Positions 1 to 10,499 of a DNA stretch of 64,000 nucleotides are shown one piece after another. Each line of letters opens with the position of its first letter. Within the stretch, counting starts at the first letter, position 1. Below the pieces are notes generated by a model. It had not been told where the DNA came from. It ran no database searches and was given only the letters and a program-made list of their open reading frames with translations. Source of the DNA: Ilyonectria destructans (taxonomy: Eukaryota > Ascomycota > Sordariomycetes > Hypocreales > Nectriaceae); NCBI GenBank assembly GCA_020740775.1, contig JAHEWK010000008.1, forward strand, positions 620,001 to 684,000. Direction: 5' to 3'. The position numbers were made by a program, and so were the translations under genes.

Positions 1-1298
1 TTGTCACCAGGCATGACAGTCTTGGCGGAGGCATCCTCGGTACCCTCGGGGAAGGTCAGGTCGACAGACTCATCAGCAGTTCGGAGGTACAGCTGGGGTC
101 GGTAGTGCTCCTGGAAGCCAGTGTGTCGGCCACCCTCCTCCTTGGTCAGGACGTAGAGGGAAGCAAGGAATTGGGTGTGGGACTTGACAGTGCCGGGAGC
201 GCAGACGACCATGCCACGGCGAACATCCTCGCGGCGGATACCGCGGATGAGAAGACCGGAGTTGTCACCAGCCTCAGATCGCTCGCAGGACTTCTTGAAG
301 GTCTCAATGTCGGTGACCTTGGTCTTCATGACCTCCTGGCCCTTACCGACAAGCTCAACCTCCTGGTCGCGGAGCAGGGTACCGCGCTCGACACGGCCAG
401 AGACGACAGTACCACGGCCAGCAATGGAGAAGACATCCTCAACGGACATGAGGAAGGGCTTGTCAAGATCACGGACAGGGGTGGGGATCCAGGTGTCGAC
501 GGCCTCGAGCAGCTCATCAATTCGCTCGTTGCCAATCTCGGGGCGCTGGTTGTTGAGGGCCATGAGCGCAGAGCCCATAATGACGGGGGTCTCATCACCC
601 TCGAAGCCGTAGGTGGTGAGAAGCTCACGCATCTCCATCTCGACGAGCTCCAGCATCTCAGGGTCATCAATGGCATCGACCTTGTTGACGAAGACGACAA
701 TCCTCTGGACACCGACCTGGCGGGCGAGCAGCAAGTGCTCTCGGGTCTGGGGCATCTGGCCATCAGAAGCAGCGACGACAATGATGGCACCGTCCATGTT
801 GGCAGCACCAGTAATCATGTTCTTGATGTAATCGGCGTGGCCAGGGCAGTCGACGTGAGAGTAGTGGCGGTTCTCGGTGGAGTACTCGATGTGAGCGGTG
901 GAGATGGTGATACCACGCTTTCGCTCCTCGGGAGCCTTGTCAATGGAACCATAGTCGAGGAAGTTGGCAAAGCCCTTCTCGGCCTGACGCTTGGTGATGG
1001 CAGCGGAGAGAGTGGTCTAGAATGGCAGAGCAAAAAAGTCAGCCGAGATGTTTCCAGGTGGGGGGTAATGCAATTGAAGGGCATCGAGGCGTACCTTGCC
1101 GTGATCGACGTGGCCGATGGTACCAATGTTAACGTGGGGCTTGGTTCGCTCGAAGACGGCGTATGATCGGTAGATGTTGAGGACGCCGGAGACGTTCTGC
1201 TTCTTGAAGGCAGACTGGAGGGGGCTGGCCCGGGCAGAGCTGAGGCCCTGGCGCGCGGTCCGCAGGAACGGCGCAACAGATCGGAAGGCGGTAGACAT
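1..1298 (-). CDS. TUF1: mitochondrial translation elongation factor Tu (3' end outside window)
   Basis: This is the GTPase that delivers aminoacyl-tRNA to the mitochondrial ribosome. Exon 1 runs 1298-1095 (68 codons) and exon 2 from 1016 down to the window edge, with a 78-bp GT-AG intron at 1094-1017. The first ~45 residues are rich in Arg, Ser and Ala with no acidic residues, as in a mitochondrial targeting peptide. EF-Tu motifs follow: the P-loop GHVDHGKTT (split by the intron between K and T), RGITI, the DCPGHADY G3 motif and the NKVD G4 motif. The visible protein is about 406 residues and stops in domain III at VMPGDN, so by family comparison roughly 45 C-terminal residues lie to the left. 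The start at 1298 is preferred over an in-frame ATG at 1334 because it gives a cleaner targeting peptide. Identity is secure; the gene symbol follows yeast. Confidence 0.96.
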
Positions 1299-2050
1299 GA
1301 TTGCAAGCCGCGGGATATATGAAGGCAGCGCCAAAGAGATGAGAAAGGGATTGAGCGGGGGAGGGAGGGGGAGGAATTGCGGGAATTCAGGAACACGCGG
1401 TGATGCTGCTCTGATATGATGCTGGAAATTTTTATGAGCTGTGCTGGACGCTGGCTCGAAGGTGGTTTGTCCACTGGTGTGTGGGCCGGCCAGTCAATGG
1501 GCCAGGGTCAGGGCGTCCACTCAACGCATTGTGGCTGGTAATCAAGTCACGTGGAGTCGCGTCCTCAAGGTTCCCTCAGGTTGACGAGAAACTATGAAGC
1601 TCGGAAATGCCCGCTGGCTTATTGCCCTGTGATCCTCCGTTTGATGATGACCAACAGGATTTCCCAAGTCCAAATGGGTGATCTGGAAGCCAATCGCAAC
1701 ACACAGCACCGGAGCCAATGCACACGCACAGTGGACAACACCCTGTAGGGCATTTGCTACCATGCACCATTGAGCATGTGAAGCCATAGCTTACATGGCC
1801 GTGGTTCGTCAAATGATCGCTTGTGAGGTCATCATTAGAGGGCTCAGCACAGTGTTAATTGGCTGACTGCAGGGGGACAACCAACCCCGATGAGCCTTAA
1901 ATCCTGCCTCTAAGGTCACGTCGTTGTAGTTGGCTTGTATAAATGAGATGCTGACGCTTTGCCTTTAACCGGCCAAACCTTCTACTCTCTCACTTTATCT
2001 CATCTCACCTTGATCTAGTCTTGATATAATCTTGCTTCAAAATACAGAAG

Positions 2051-2224
2051 ATGGCCGACGTGGACGCAGCGCTGGACACATGTCACGGTATGGTATTGGG
2101 ACGCTTCATTCCTCGAGTCCATCGAATTGACAGCACACGCAGTCCTCTATCCCCGCAATTCGGTCGGCGATACGGAGAAGATAGCAGAGGGTTCCTCCTT
2201 GCGAGCCCCAAAACCCGGACATGA
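2051..2224 (+). CDS. candidate small ORF of 57 codons, unrecognised
   Basis: The ORF begins MADVDAALDTCHG in a good fungal start context (gaagATGG). It sits about 105 bp downstream of a TATA-like box and directly after a CT-rich stretch that resembles a fungal 5' leader. The peptide resembles nothing I know and becomes Arg/Ser-rich. A GTATGG at 2088-2093 could be a splice donor, so the true product might be a different spliced peptide. Promoter-like surroundings are the only support; it may well be a non-coding transcript or chance. Confidence 0.2.
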   Translation: MADVDAALDTCHGMVLGRFIPRVHRIDSTRSPLSPQFGRRYGEDSRGFLLASPKTRT

Positions 2225-2716
2225 TGCTGGCGTTGAACATCACTGCACCTGTCTTGAAGAGCCCGTCTCACACTTTGGTATATCGTGTCGAAAAACCGAT
2301 TGCGCATTGGCACCAACAGAGAAAGGCAAACAGACATCTTGAGTTGAGAGGAATTATTAGGTAGTTGTCGTTTTCTCATCTCAGCCACAAAAACAATATG
2401 GTACGAAACGGCAATGCGATGCCGATCAAAAGGGATGTCTGTTCATATCGTGGTCTAGCGCCGTGTCCATTACCAATCGCCATGGGCACCTTATCGCGTT
2501 TATATCACTTCAAGTAATTGACGACATGTATCATACGCGAAATTGCAGACATGCCTCGTAATAGAAACCATATTAATATCAAACGCAGTGAGTGATTAAA
2601 AATTTAAGGCTGGGGAGTGACGACCAATGTCCCGCGTCTGTCTCAATTGCCACCAGAGCCATTTCCGCGCAGAAAAGCCGGGACCATCGGGGAATCCACT
2701 CTAGACCAACCCGCGC

Positions 2717-2724
2717 TATAAAAA
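2717..2724 (+). promoter_or_regulatory. TATA-like box upstream of the PGA2-like gene
   Basis: TATAAAAA lies 300 bp upstream of the ATG at 3024 and is followed by a C/T-rich leader with many CTCA and TCA steps, the usual look of a filamentous-fungal core promoter. The transcription start cannot be read from the sequence. Confidence 0.4.
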
Positions 2725-3023
2725 CTTCCAGCTCCAACAACACTTCTCACAGACCGAGTCTCAAAAACAGCAATACTCTATCAGTTTCTCGGCTTACGCT
2801 CGTCTGACCTTGTCAGCGCATTGCCCTCACTTCAGCTTTGCCACTCAGCACTCCGCCTACTAAGATCAGCCGCCACAATAACCGCTCAGGCTACATCGCC
2901 TCACTCAGCCTTCACAGCGTGTGCCATCTCTCTTCGTTCAAGTCACGTTGGAAACGGGGACCAACTCTTCACTCGGCGTTTTAATCTGAGCACGCAACGA
3001 TCCACTGAGCCAGATACGTCATC

Positions 3024-3503
3024 ATGGACCCTGAGACCGCCCAGCAGCAGCCGCTCGAGAACGAGCCGATTGAGCTCAATGCCATCGGTAAGGCGGCGGC
3101 TCAATTCCTCCAGTTTGGAGCCAACGCGTCCAACAACCTCGCAGATGGCTTCAACAACATGGACACCAAGAGCTGGATCCGTCTTATCGTGATCGTGGGT
3201 GGCTACATGCTGCTGCGACCGTACGTCCTAAAGCTGGCCGGCAAGGTCGCGGTCAAGAAGATGGAAGATCAAGAGGAGAAGGAGAAGGAGGCGGCCAAGG
3301 CCAAGATTTCGGCCAATGAGCTCCGGGGTGAAATCGTTGAAGACGTTGAGATCGACGCCGCGGGTGACGGTTCAGGCGCTGACTGGGGCCAGAAGGCCCG
3401 AGTGAGGCAGCGGGTGATGCTGAAGAACATGCTCGAGGCCGAGGAGCTACGGAGACAGGAGGAGGAGGATGACAAGGACATTGAGGAGTTCTTGGTGGAC
3501 TAA
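3024..3503 (+). CDS. PGA2: PGA2-type ER/Golgi trafficking membrane protein
   Basis: A single-exon gene of 159 residues. A short N-terminal region is followed by one hydrophobic segment at about residues 51-70 (WIRLIVIVGGYMLLRPYV), then a long charged tail with Lys/Glu/Ala coiled-coil character and an acidic end. This single-span architecture, the RPYVLKL edge of the membrane segment and the length match the fungal PGA2 family (processing of Gas1 and ALP), which in yeast is an ER membrane protein needed for protein maturation and trafficking. The start ATG (atcATGG) has good context. A TATA-like box lies upstream and an AATAAA 49 bases after the stop. Family assignment is from remembered features, not a search. 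Confidence 0.8.
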   Translation: MDPETAQQQPLENEPIELNAIGKAAAQFLQFGANASNNLADGFNNMDTKSWIRLIVIVGGYMLLRPYVLKLAGKVAVKKMEDQEEKEKEAAKAKISANELRGEIVEDVEIDAAGDGSGADWGQKARVRQRVMLKNMLEAEELRRQEEEDDKDIEEFLVD

Positions 3504-3551
3504 GCTGAATTTTCCTTGTAAATATGGGATATGGAGTACGCATTCGAGGTT

Positions 3552-3557
3552 AATAAA
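3552..3557 (+). terminator. polyadenylation-signal-like AATAAA
   Basis: AATAAA lies 49 bases after the stop codon of the PGA2-like gene, a plausible position for fungal 3' end formation. Fungal signals are degenerate, so this is only suggestive. Confidence 0.4.
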
Positions 3558-5255
3558 GCACGCTGGCCATAACTAGTTGTCCCATCGTTCGTTGTGCCTG
3601 TGTCGGAACAAATTCCAAGGTCAGGGGGCTGTTTTCCCTAAATTACCTACGGATGCTAAGCAGAGTTCGGCTCATCTAGAACGATCTGTCGCCTCTTCTA
3701 GCGCCATGCTTGGCAGATCGACTGCCCTGTATCGTGATCGGCGCGCTCCATCAAACAGCGCAACCCACCTCACCTACGAAGTAACGGAGGATGAGAACCC
3801 AAAGTTGAAAAACAGTTCACGCGACGCCTGTCGGTCACACTTGTCAGACGCTGCCGAACGAGCAATAGTGACACAACGCCCGGTAGTCGCTTGTTGTTGC
3901 AAGGTGGACAGCCAAAGCCGTACGACAGGGACTGGGGCCGCTCAAGCCATGGTCAACCCGGCGGGAGGTGGGTATTATATCCTCGACTTGGTTATGGTGC
4001 AAAGCCGGCTCCTGTTAGGTCGGCTTGGGCGATAACAAATCTGCGACGAAATTCCGAGCCCAACGTTCCCGTAGGAACCAGCAAGACGCCTCAACGGGCT
4101 ACTATGATGGCAGTATTACAGTGCGGCTTCTGTGCAATGAAACCCAAGCCCGTGGCAAAAATATTCAGTCGCCAGTACGACATGCAAGTGGCTGCACTAT
4201 TTGCCGACGGTGAATCAGGCTTGTAGAACGGGCGAGCAGATGCCAGGTCGTTGGGCAATAATTGTCGGGGAAAGTCACAAGGTTGTAACTTATGTCCCTG
4301 TGGTGCTAGAAGTATCCATTGAACTTGAGTGTCTGGCCACAAGGTGTGAGTCAAGCTGGTTATTGCCACCCATATGATGCTTACTGCAACGCCGTGTGGG
4401 CTAGGATAACGTCAAAGGCAGACAGGCTGATGAAAACTTGCGCGATGCCTAAAAGGCGGCGGAGCACTCGTAAATCAAATATGCGACGCATTGTCACAAT
4501 TGCAGACGGCCGCATATGTGCGTACACTTGCACAAATAGCAGTTGATGCGGTCAAACCCCCAACAGTTCACAGAAAAAGGAGCCCTGGTTGCGCACAGGA
4601 AGCCGCCCCAACCAAGGTGTACCCCATGCATCATGCACACTGTTTTGTTGCCATGGAGTCACCGACACTAAAGTCCAGGGTAGTTAGCCAGGCATGCCCG
4701 ACGTCGAGAGGGGCAACCTGGCGGGGCTATTGGCGGGTGAAGAATGAGGGGCTGTTCTGTGAATGGATGCCTGTCTACCCTCCGGTACCTGAGTTGCAGG
4801 TGGCCCGCCCGCATTGGCTGAGGTACCCCGGCGTGGTGGGTGGTCCATCCTATGTCATGCCTCTCCTACCGCCGCTTGGGCGCTCAAGCTGCGCCTCCAA
4901 GGCTCAAGCATCCGGCTTGGCCCTCTTACGTCGCAACCTCCTCCACTCAACATCTCGCCTGCTTTTCCTCTGTTTCTGTTTGATTTTGGCCTCGACCACC
5001 TCCCACGTGCCGCATAGCTTCCAGTTCGAAGTTCTCTTCCTCACCGACGAGCGCCCGTGGTTATCTCCCCTCCACGGCGACAGCATCCGCGTGCGCGCAA
5101 CACACCGAGAGTCACCGCACCAACAACAAGGCGTCGGGCGTCGAGCCGTGAAATCGCCGAAGCCCATCCGCGCACCTCCTGTTGGGCGCATTCCCATTTT
5201 CCCACCACTGAGACAATGTTTTGATCTCCTAAACTCGGCCAAGTGAATTCGCACC
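3558..5255. other. intergenic region upstream of the CxxC-motif protein
   Basis: About 1.7 kb between two + strand genes. The right-hand part (about 4800-5255) is C/T-rich and probably promoter plus 5' leader of the next gene. A 251-codon ORF at 4491-5246 has no recognisable domain and sits in this leader, so I do not call it. No repeat or RNA gene is visible. Confidence 0.55.
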
Positions 5256-8127
5256 ATGGTTGAGTCGCTGGACATCCAGAACCTGCTCCAGACGGGCTAT
5301 TATGCCACATCCCGGTCCAAGAGCCCCCAACAGTATGCCCTCCTCCACCCGCGTCCCAATGCCATGCTTACAAGTCGCTCGCAGATCGTCGACGGAACTC
5401 GAAGCCCACCAGTACTCGCGGCCACCCCCGTCATACGAACTAACAACTACCCGGTCTCACCAATCGACGTCACGATCTCGGAGATTTAACCCACCACCAC
5501 CACCCAGCGTCGAGGACGAGGAGGTATCGCTCAAACGAGAATATGGAGCCAGGATTAAAGCAAAGTCCTCGGAAGAGGACACCCCCTCCCGGGGTGACGT
5601 CGATCAGCATCCCCTCATAATGGAGGTCCATGAGTACAACCCAGAGCGTCGGTTTGTCATCTTGACGGGTCCGCCCAGTTCGTCTGATGGAGGTGAACAA
5701 GAGAAAAATTCACCAGAGAAAAAGGCAGATCCCAAGCCACCACGAGAGGAGAGACGAGCGAATGACATCCCATATGAGACCAGCACCTCCCGGAGGCACG
5801 AGTCCGGCTCGAAACCTGAGTCCACATTGAGGCCTGGTTCGAGCGGTGGCAGGGATAACAGCAAGCCCCGCCTTGAGAAGCGCAAAAGCAGACAAGACCT
5901 CCCCAAACTAGAAACTGAAGTTGGAGAGGATCACCTACCAGAGAAGTATCGCAGTTATCCTGCTGCACAAAATAGCCGGCCTGACTATCCTCCCGCTCGA
6001 CCACCTCGACCACAGCCAGACCCGTCGCTAGCACCCGAAGTCATTAAACATGGAGCAAGCGGGCGAGAACAGGCCTACCATAGCTACGCTCAACCACAGA
6101 GCGCCAGTCGCCGGTCGCCTACTCAGCGATCCTATCCAAACCAGCCAGGAGATCGACGCTTTGAAGAAAGTCATACCCGCGCCTCTTCGGCCTCATCCGC
6201 GACTAAGCGGGTAAGCCCAAATCAGGACTCTGGAAAGCCAGCTCGTCCGCTGTCCAATGATAGGATAGGCGACGCTCGTTATCGCCCGGAATATGCACCG
6301 TCAACGGGCAACAGAAAGGAACGATCTCCTGAATATGGAAGACCGGAACGCGATGAGGCCGCACGGTCGTCAAAGTATCCACCTCGAGAAACCGAGAACC
6401 GCCGGGAAGCAGAGAACCGTCGAGAAATTGAGAACCGTCGAGAAGCAGAGAATCGACGGGAAACTGAGAACCGTCGAGAAGCAGAGAATCGACGGGAAAC
6501 TGAGAATCGACGGGAAACGAAGAGCCAGTCCGGTGACGACCATCCCAAGGGTCCACGAGAGCTTCAGCAACGTCGGAGAAAATCAGTTGTTGTTCAAGAC
6601 GGTCGCGAGTCTTTGCCGACTCTGGAGAAGGTTGAGGCACCCGGCGGTCCACGCCTGAGACCGAGAGGACCAACAATGCCCTTGCCGATCCCGGTGCTTT
6701 CTGCTGGGTCTCCAGATGACGTGCCTACGAACACACGAGGTGCTTCAACTTTCCCGGTCTCGAAAGAAGAACAGAAGCCTTCGCTCCCAGAACGCCCAAA
6801 GACTCAACTCCCGTATCCTGTCGACGATGACGCTCCATTAGACCCCTTTGGTATTCGGAGACATGAGTGGACAGGCCGACCGCAATACGACGGAGAGCCG
6901 TCCATTTCTATGCCAGAACTACCACTGCCAATCCCGATTGGTCCCGAAACGCCCATTGAGGCCATGTCAGCCTCTATCACCCCAAGCGTTCGCGTCCCAG
7001 CAACATCTCAATCGTGGCAACCTCCAGCATTTGATCCTGTAAGGGATGGCTTCCACCTTGAGAGGCCAGTTGGCTCTGTCCGACGGCACTCGGAGAACAT
7101 TGATGCGCCTGGGGTTCCCCAATTTCCCGAATGCCGTCGTAAACATCCCGTAGCGGGAAAGATAGACTGGATCACCTTGCCGAGGACAGATTTCAACATC
7201 TGCCCTGATTGCTACGGGACTGTATTCTCAAACACAGAGTTCCGAACCTTCTTCCAGCCAATGCTTCGCCCCTCGGACCGGCCTATATCTTGCGATTTCG
7301 GCGTATCCCCGTGGTACCGCATTGCTTGGTTGCTGACTCTGAAGAATAATAAGTCAGACTTGCGACTCTTCCATGAAGTCGCCAATGTCGTTTCAACCAC
7401 TCACAATGTGCCTTGCCCAGGCGATAGGACGACCTCACGAAGTTGGTCAACGATATGGAACCCATACACGCGACGACCGGTTTATGACTTTACGATTTGC
7501 ACTCAGTGTGCCCGAATCATCCAGGCGTTACTGCCTAACCTTTCCAGCATATTTATCCCCTTGGACCACCGTGGGGAGCCTTCTCGGGGAACTTGTTCCA
7601 TGCGATTCAAGGCTAAGCGAAAGCGCTTTGTGATGTACTTTGACGCCATGGAAACCACCTCAGACATAGCACGCCAAGAGCAGGAGGAACCAGACATCAT
7701 AGGTCTAGCCAACGAGCTAGAACATATGACATCAATCAGCGAGTGTCACGAGGACACGCCGATTGCCAACGGGCATTGGCACATTATGCAATTCCTGCCA
7801 CAACTTGCCGTCTGCGGCGATTGCTTCGAAGAGGTGGTTCGCCCACGGCTCAAGGATAACAATGTCATCGCTCGCAATTTCTGCTCAAGCGCGCAGAGGC
7901 TTCCAGTGGCGACATGCCAACTTTATTCTCCCCGGATGCGGGACATTTTCCAAAAAGCGTGTCGGTGGAACGACCCCAAGTACCTGGAGGCAAAGGTTCT
8001 AGAACGGATGGAACTTGAGGCCATGATACACGACAAGTTGGCCAAGTTAGACAAGTCGGGCCACGATGATGACTGGGTGGAGGAGCAGGTAGACAGCTTG
8101 ATTCAGGAGTGGAAGAGGTGGGAGTAG
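5256..8127 (+). CDS. conserved-looking large protein with ENRRE repeats and C-terminal CxxC motifs, function unknown
   Basis: The main frame (5260-8127) is one exon. Its plausible N-terminus MVESLDIQNLLQTGYY lies in another frame starting at 5256. The frames are reconciled either by removing a 52-bp GT-AG intron (5333-5384, 939 residues) or by ignoring one base near 5394 (956 residues). The first half is disordered, rich in Arg, Ser, Pro and Glu. It contains seven ENRRE(A/I/T) hexapeptides at 6394-6519 (residues ~379-420 of the main frame). The C-terminal third looks folded and carries CPDC, CTQC and CGDC motifs at residues about 648, 747 and 852, suggesting metal binding. Proteins of this type in related fungi are, as I recall, named 'Ser/Arg-related nuclear matrix protein' without experimental support. 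I assign no function. The end is certain and the start is not. Confidence 0.8.
6394..6519 (+). repeat. 18-bp in-frame tandem repeat, seven copies
   Basis: Seven units of 18 bp each encode Glu-Asn-Arg-Arg-Glu plus Ala, Ile or Thr. Copies differ mainly at silent positions (aac/aat, cgt/cga/cgc), so the peptide is better conserved than the DNA. The repeat lies within the disordered half of the unknown protein, and its length probably varies between strains. Confidence 0.95.
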
Positions 8128-8525
8128 ACAAGCTCACGCAATTTTGCATACTTGGTATAGAATTGGGGGCATAATTATGTATGTATACACGTCAACGCGG
8201 CCGTAATGATATATGCGGTGAGAATGAGACTCATGACATTATGGAAATGGTTGAGTCCTTGTTGCTGTGACCCAATGGAGGATTCACATGGCAGCCAGAC
8301 GCTAATACTAGACGCCAGAGACAGGTTTCGTGCGAATGGCGTTATTAGCACTGTGCAAATTCCCGTCACGTGAGCCGCCACACAAATTCGCTACGGCGGA
8401 GTGCCAGTGTGTGGGGCTTAGGGTCTCCGCCCACCAAATCGCAAAAAAACCCAGGTGAAATTTATCGCGGGTCCCAATTCAACCTCCCACTCCATCACTA
8501 ATTTCGACGCCGCACGACGCTCGAG
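8128..8525. other. intergenic region and promoter of the L4 gene
   Basis: About 400 bp between the unknown protein gene and RPL4. The right end is C-rich leader just before the 5'-UTR intron at 8526. Apart from that I see no clear element. Confidence 0.5.
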
Positions 8526-8600
8526 GTAAGCACCCCTCGCTTTTGATTAAGAGTGATCCCAATCTCTCTCCTGCAATACTAACTCCATCCTCTTCACCAG
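8526..8600 (+). other. intron in the 5' untranslated region of the L4 gene
   Basis: A 75-bp intron-like segment has donor GTAAGC, a near-ideal branch sequence TACTAACTC 16-24 bases before the end, and acceptor CACCAG. It ends 20 bases before the RPL4 start codon. Leader introns are common in fungal ribosomal protein genes and often raise expression. Confidence 0.8.
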
Positions 8601-8620
8601 GTCCAAGTCCCACCTTCAAA

Positions 8621-9893
8621 ATGGCTTCGCGACCTACCGTCTCTATCATCGGCAAAGATGGTACTCCCACGGGAGCTACCCACCCCATCCCCGCGGTCTT
8701 CACCAGCCCGATCCGACCGGACATTGTCCAGCAGGTTCACACCGGCATGGCCAAGAACAAGCGTCAGCCCTACGCTGTGAGCGAGAAGGCTGGTCACCAG
8801 ACCTCTGCCGAGTCCTGGGGAACTGGTTAGTGAACAACATTTTTTTTCATTGTGGGCGACGACAAAATATTTTGTGGGATGGGACGATTCAGCAACGCAC
8901 CGGCGTGCTGCTCAGAGGAGGATCTGCTTTGGAAGGGGTTTCAACGACATAATGAGCGTTCGGCTAACATAAAATCTCTTAGGTCGTGCTGTCGCCCGTA
9001 TCCCCCGTGTCTCCGGTGGTGGTACTCACCGTGCTGGTCAGGCTGCCTTCGGTAACATGTGCCGATCCGGTCGCATGTTCGCCCCTACCAAGATCTGGCG
9101 CAAGTGGCACGTCAAGGTCAACCAGGGCCAGAAGTGAGTTTTTGCAACAAATTCCATTTTTTGAGGGGTAATACTGACAAGAAAAACTAGGCGATACGCT
9201 GTCTGCTCCGCCCTGGCTGCCTCCGCTGCCGCTCCCCTCCTCCTCGCCCGTGGCCACCAGATCGCCGCTGTCCCTGAGGTTCCCCTCGTTGTCGACTCCG
9301 CCGTCTTCGAGGCTGCTTCCATCGCCAAGACTGCCGCCGCTCTCGGTCTCCTGAAGGCTGTTGGTGCCGGTGCTGATGTCGAGAAGGCCAAGGGCACCAA
9401 GAAGCTCCGCGCCGGTAAGGGCAAGCTCCGTGGCCGCCGCCACCGCCAGCGCCGTGGCCCTCTCGTCATCTACGATGCCGAGACCGACGGCAAGGAGCTC
9501 GTCACCGCTTTCCGCAACATCGCCGGCGTCGAGACCTCCCCCGTCACCTCCCTCAACCTCCTCCAGCTCGCCCCTGGTGGTCACCTCGGCCGATTCATCG
9601 TCTGGACCTCTGCTGCTTTCAAGGCCCTTGATGAGATCTACGGCACCACCACCGAGCCCTCTGCCCACAAGCGCGACTTCCTCCTCCCGTCCAACGTTGT
9701 CTCGCAGGCCGATCTGACCCGACTTATCAACAGCTCTGAGATCCAGGGCTCCCTTAACGCCCCCAAGGGTGATGCCGTGACCCGACGTGCCGCTGTTCAG
9801 AAGAAGAACCCTCTGAAGAACAAGCAGGTCATGCTGCGCCTGAACCCCTACGCTTCTGTCTTCGTTCAGGAGTCACAGAAGAAGCAGGATTAA
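8621..9893 (+). CDS. RPL4: 60S ribosomal protein L4 (uL4)
   Basis: A structural protein of the large ribosomal subunit. Coding exons are 8621-8825, 8983-9133 and 9191-9893, giving 352 residues, close to the usual eukaryotic length. Introns at 8826-8982 and 9134-9190 are GT-AG; the first has a GGCTAACAT branch site. The protein starts [14 protein letters not shown] and contains the family's internal extension [17 protein letters not shown], followed by [12 protein letters not shown] and the basic [15 protein letters not shown] loop that lines the peptide exit tunnel in known structures. The eukaryote-specific C-terminal tail ends in QKKQD. Codon use is strongly C-ending, as expected for a highly expressed gene. 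An additional intron lies in the 5' leader. Confidence 0.98.
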
Positions 9894-10499
9894 ATGTCCA
9901 ACTCGCTGGGTGTGCAGCGGGCTAGGAAGAACTAGGTGGCGGGTATTGCATGGTTTGATATCGAGGCGTATGGCTTCTGGAAGGTTGAGCTCTTAAAAAT
10001 GAATCAGAGATTTGACACTTTATGAAATCCGTTCTACGCCTGGCATTCGGTCTTTTGACTCCCATATACCTACCTATGTTGTGGAATACCCCATATGGCA
10101 TCCTTCCTGTTAAGGTTAACTGTGTCTTGCCATTGTCTCGCTGTGAAATGAGTTTTAAATCTATAAAAACATAGTCGATGTCGGACCACCCTGATCTGAC
10201 TTGTCAATTGCCGATGGCGCAATCCAGGGAGACACTGATCTCATTCTCAACCCCCTTCCTCAGCCAATCACCTGACGGATCAGTAAGCCCACGGGTTATC
10301 TGTTCTCACCCTCTGGTGTTTTGTTACCTGTTCAAAAGACGGTCATATCTTACAAGTAGCGGTGCCCGCCCAGTCTCTCATCCTGCAAATCGCATTCCCT
10401 CTTCATTGGTGTAGAAAGAATCACGTCTTGCGTTGTTTTTTTATCACAAATTGTATTTAAGCTTTCTACCTTTATTGCGACATGGGACTATTATCGCGC
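9894..10499. other. 3' region between the convergent L4 and aminotransferase genes
   Basis: About 600 bp hold the 3' untranslated regions of two convergent genes. The sequence is A/T-richer than the flanks. A 78-codon ORF at 10178-10414 has no recognisable features. No other element is seen. Confidence 0.5.

Larger units (their letters stand above)
1299..3023. other. intergenic region between EF-Tu and PGA2-like genes
   Basis: This 1.7-kb stretch lies between two divergent genes and should hold both promoters. On the + strand there is a TATA-like box at 1938-1944, a pyrimidine-rich leader, and a 57-codon ORF (2051-2224) described separately. A second TATA-like element at 2717-2724 precedes the PGA2-like gene. 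I see no tRNA, repeat or longer conserved ORF. Confidence 0.6.

Noticed and set aside
105..1166. 353-codon plus-strand open frame across the EF-Tu gene
   Set aside because: It is the antisense shadow of EF-Tu exon 2, open because of C-ending codons in the real gene.
4491..5246. 251-codon open frame upstream of the CxxC protein
   Set aside because: No domain, ends just before the next gene in its probable leader, no conserved-looking segment.
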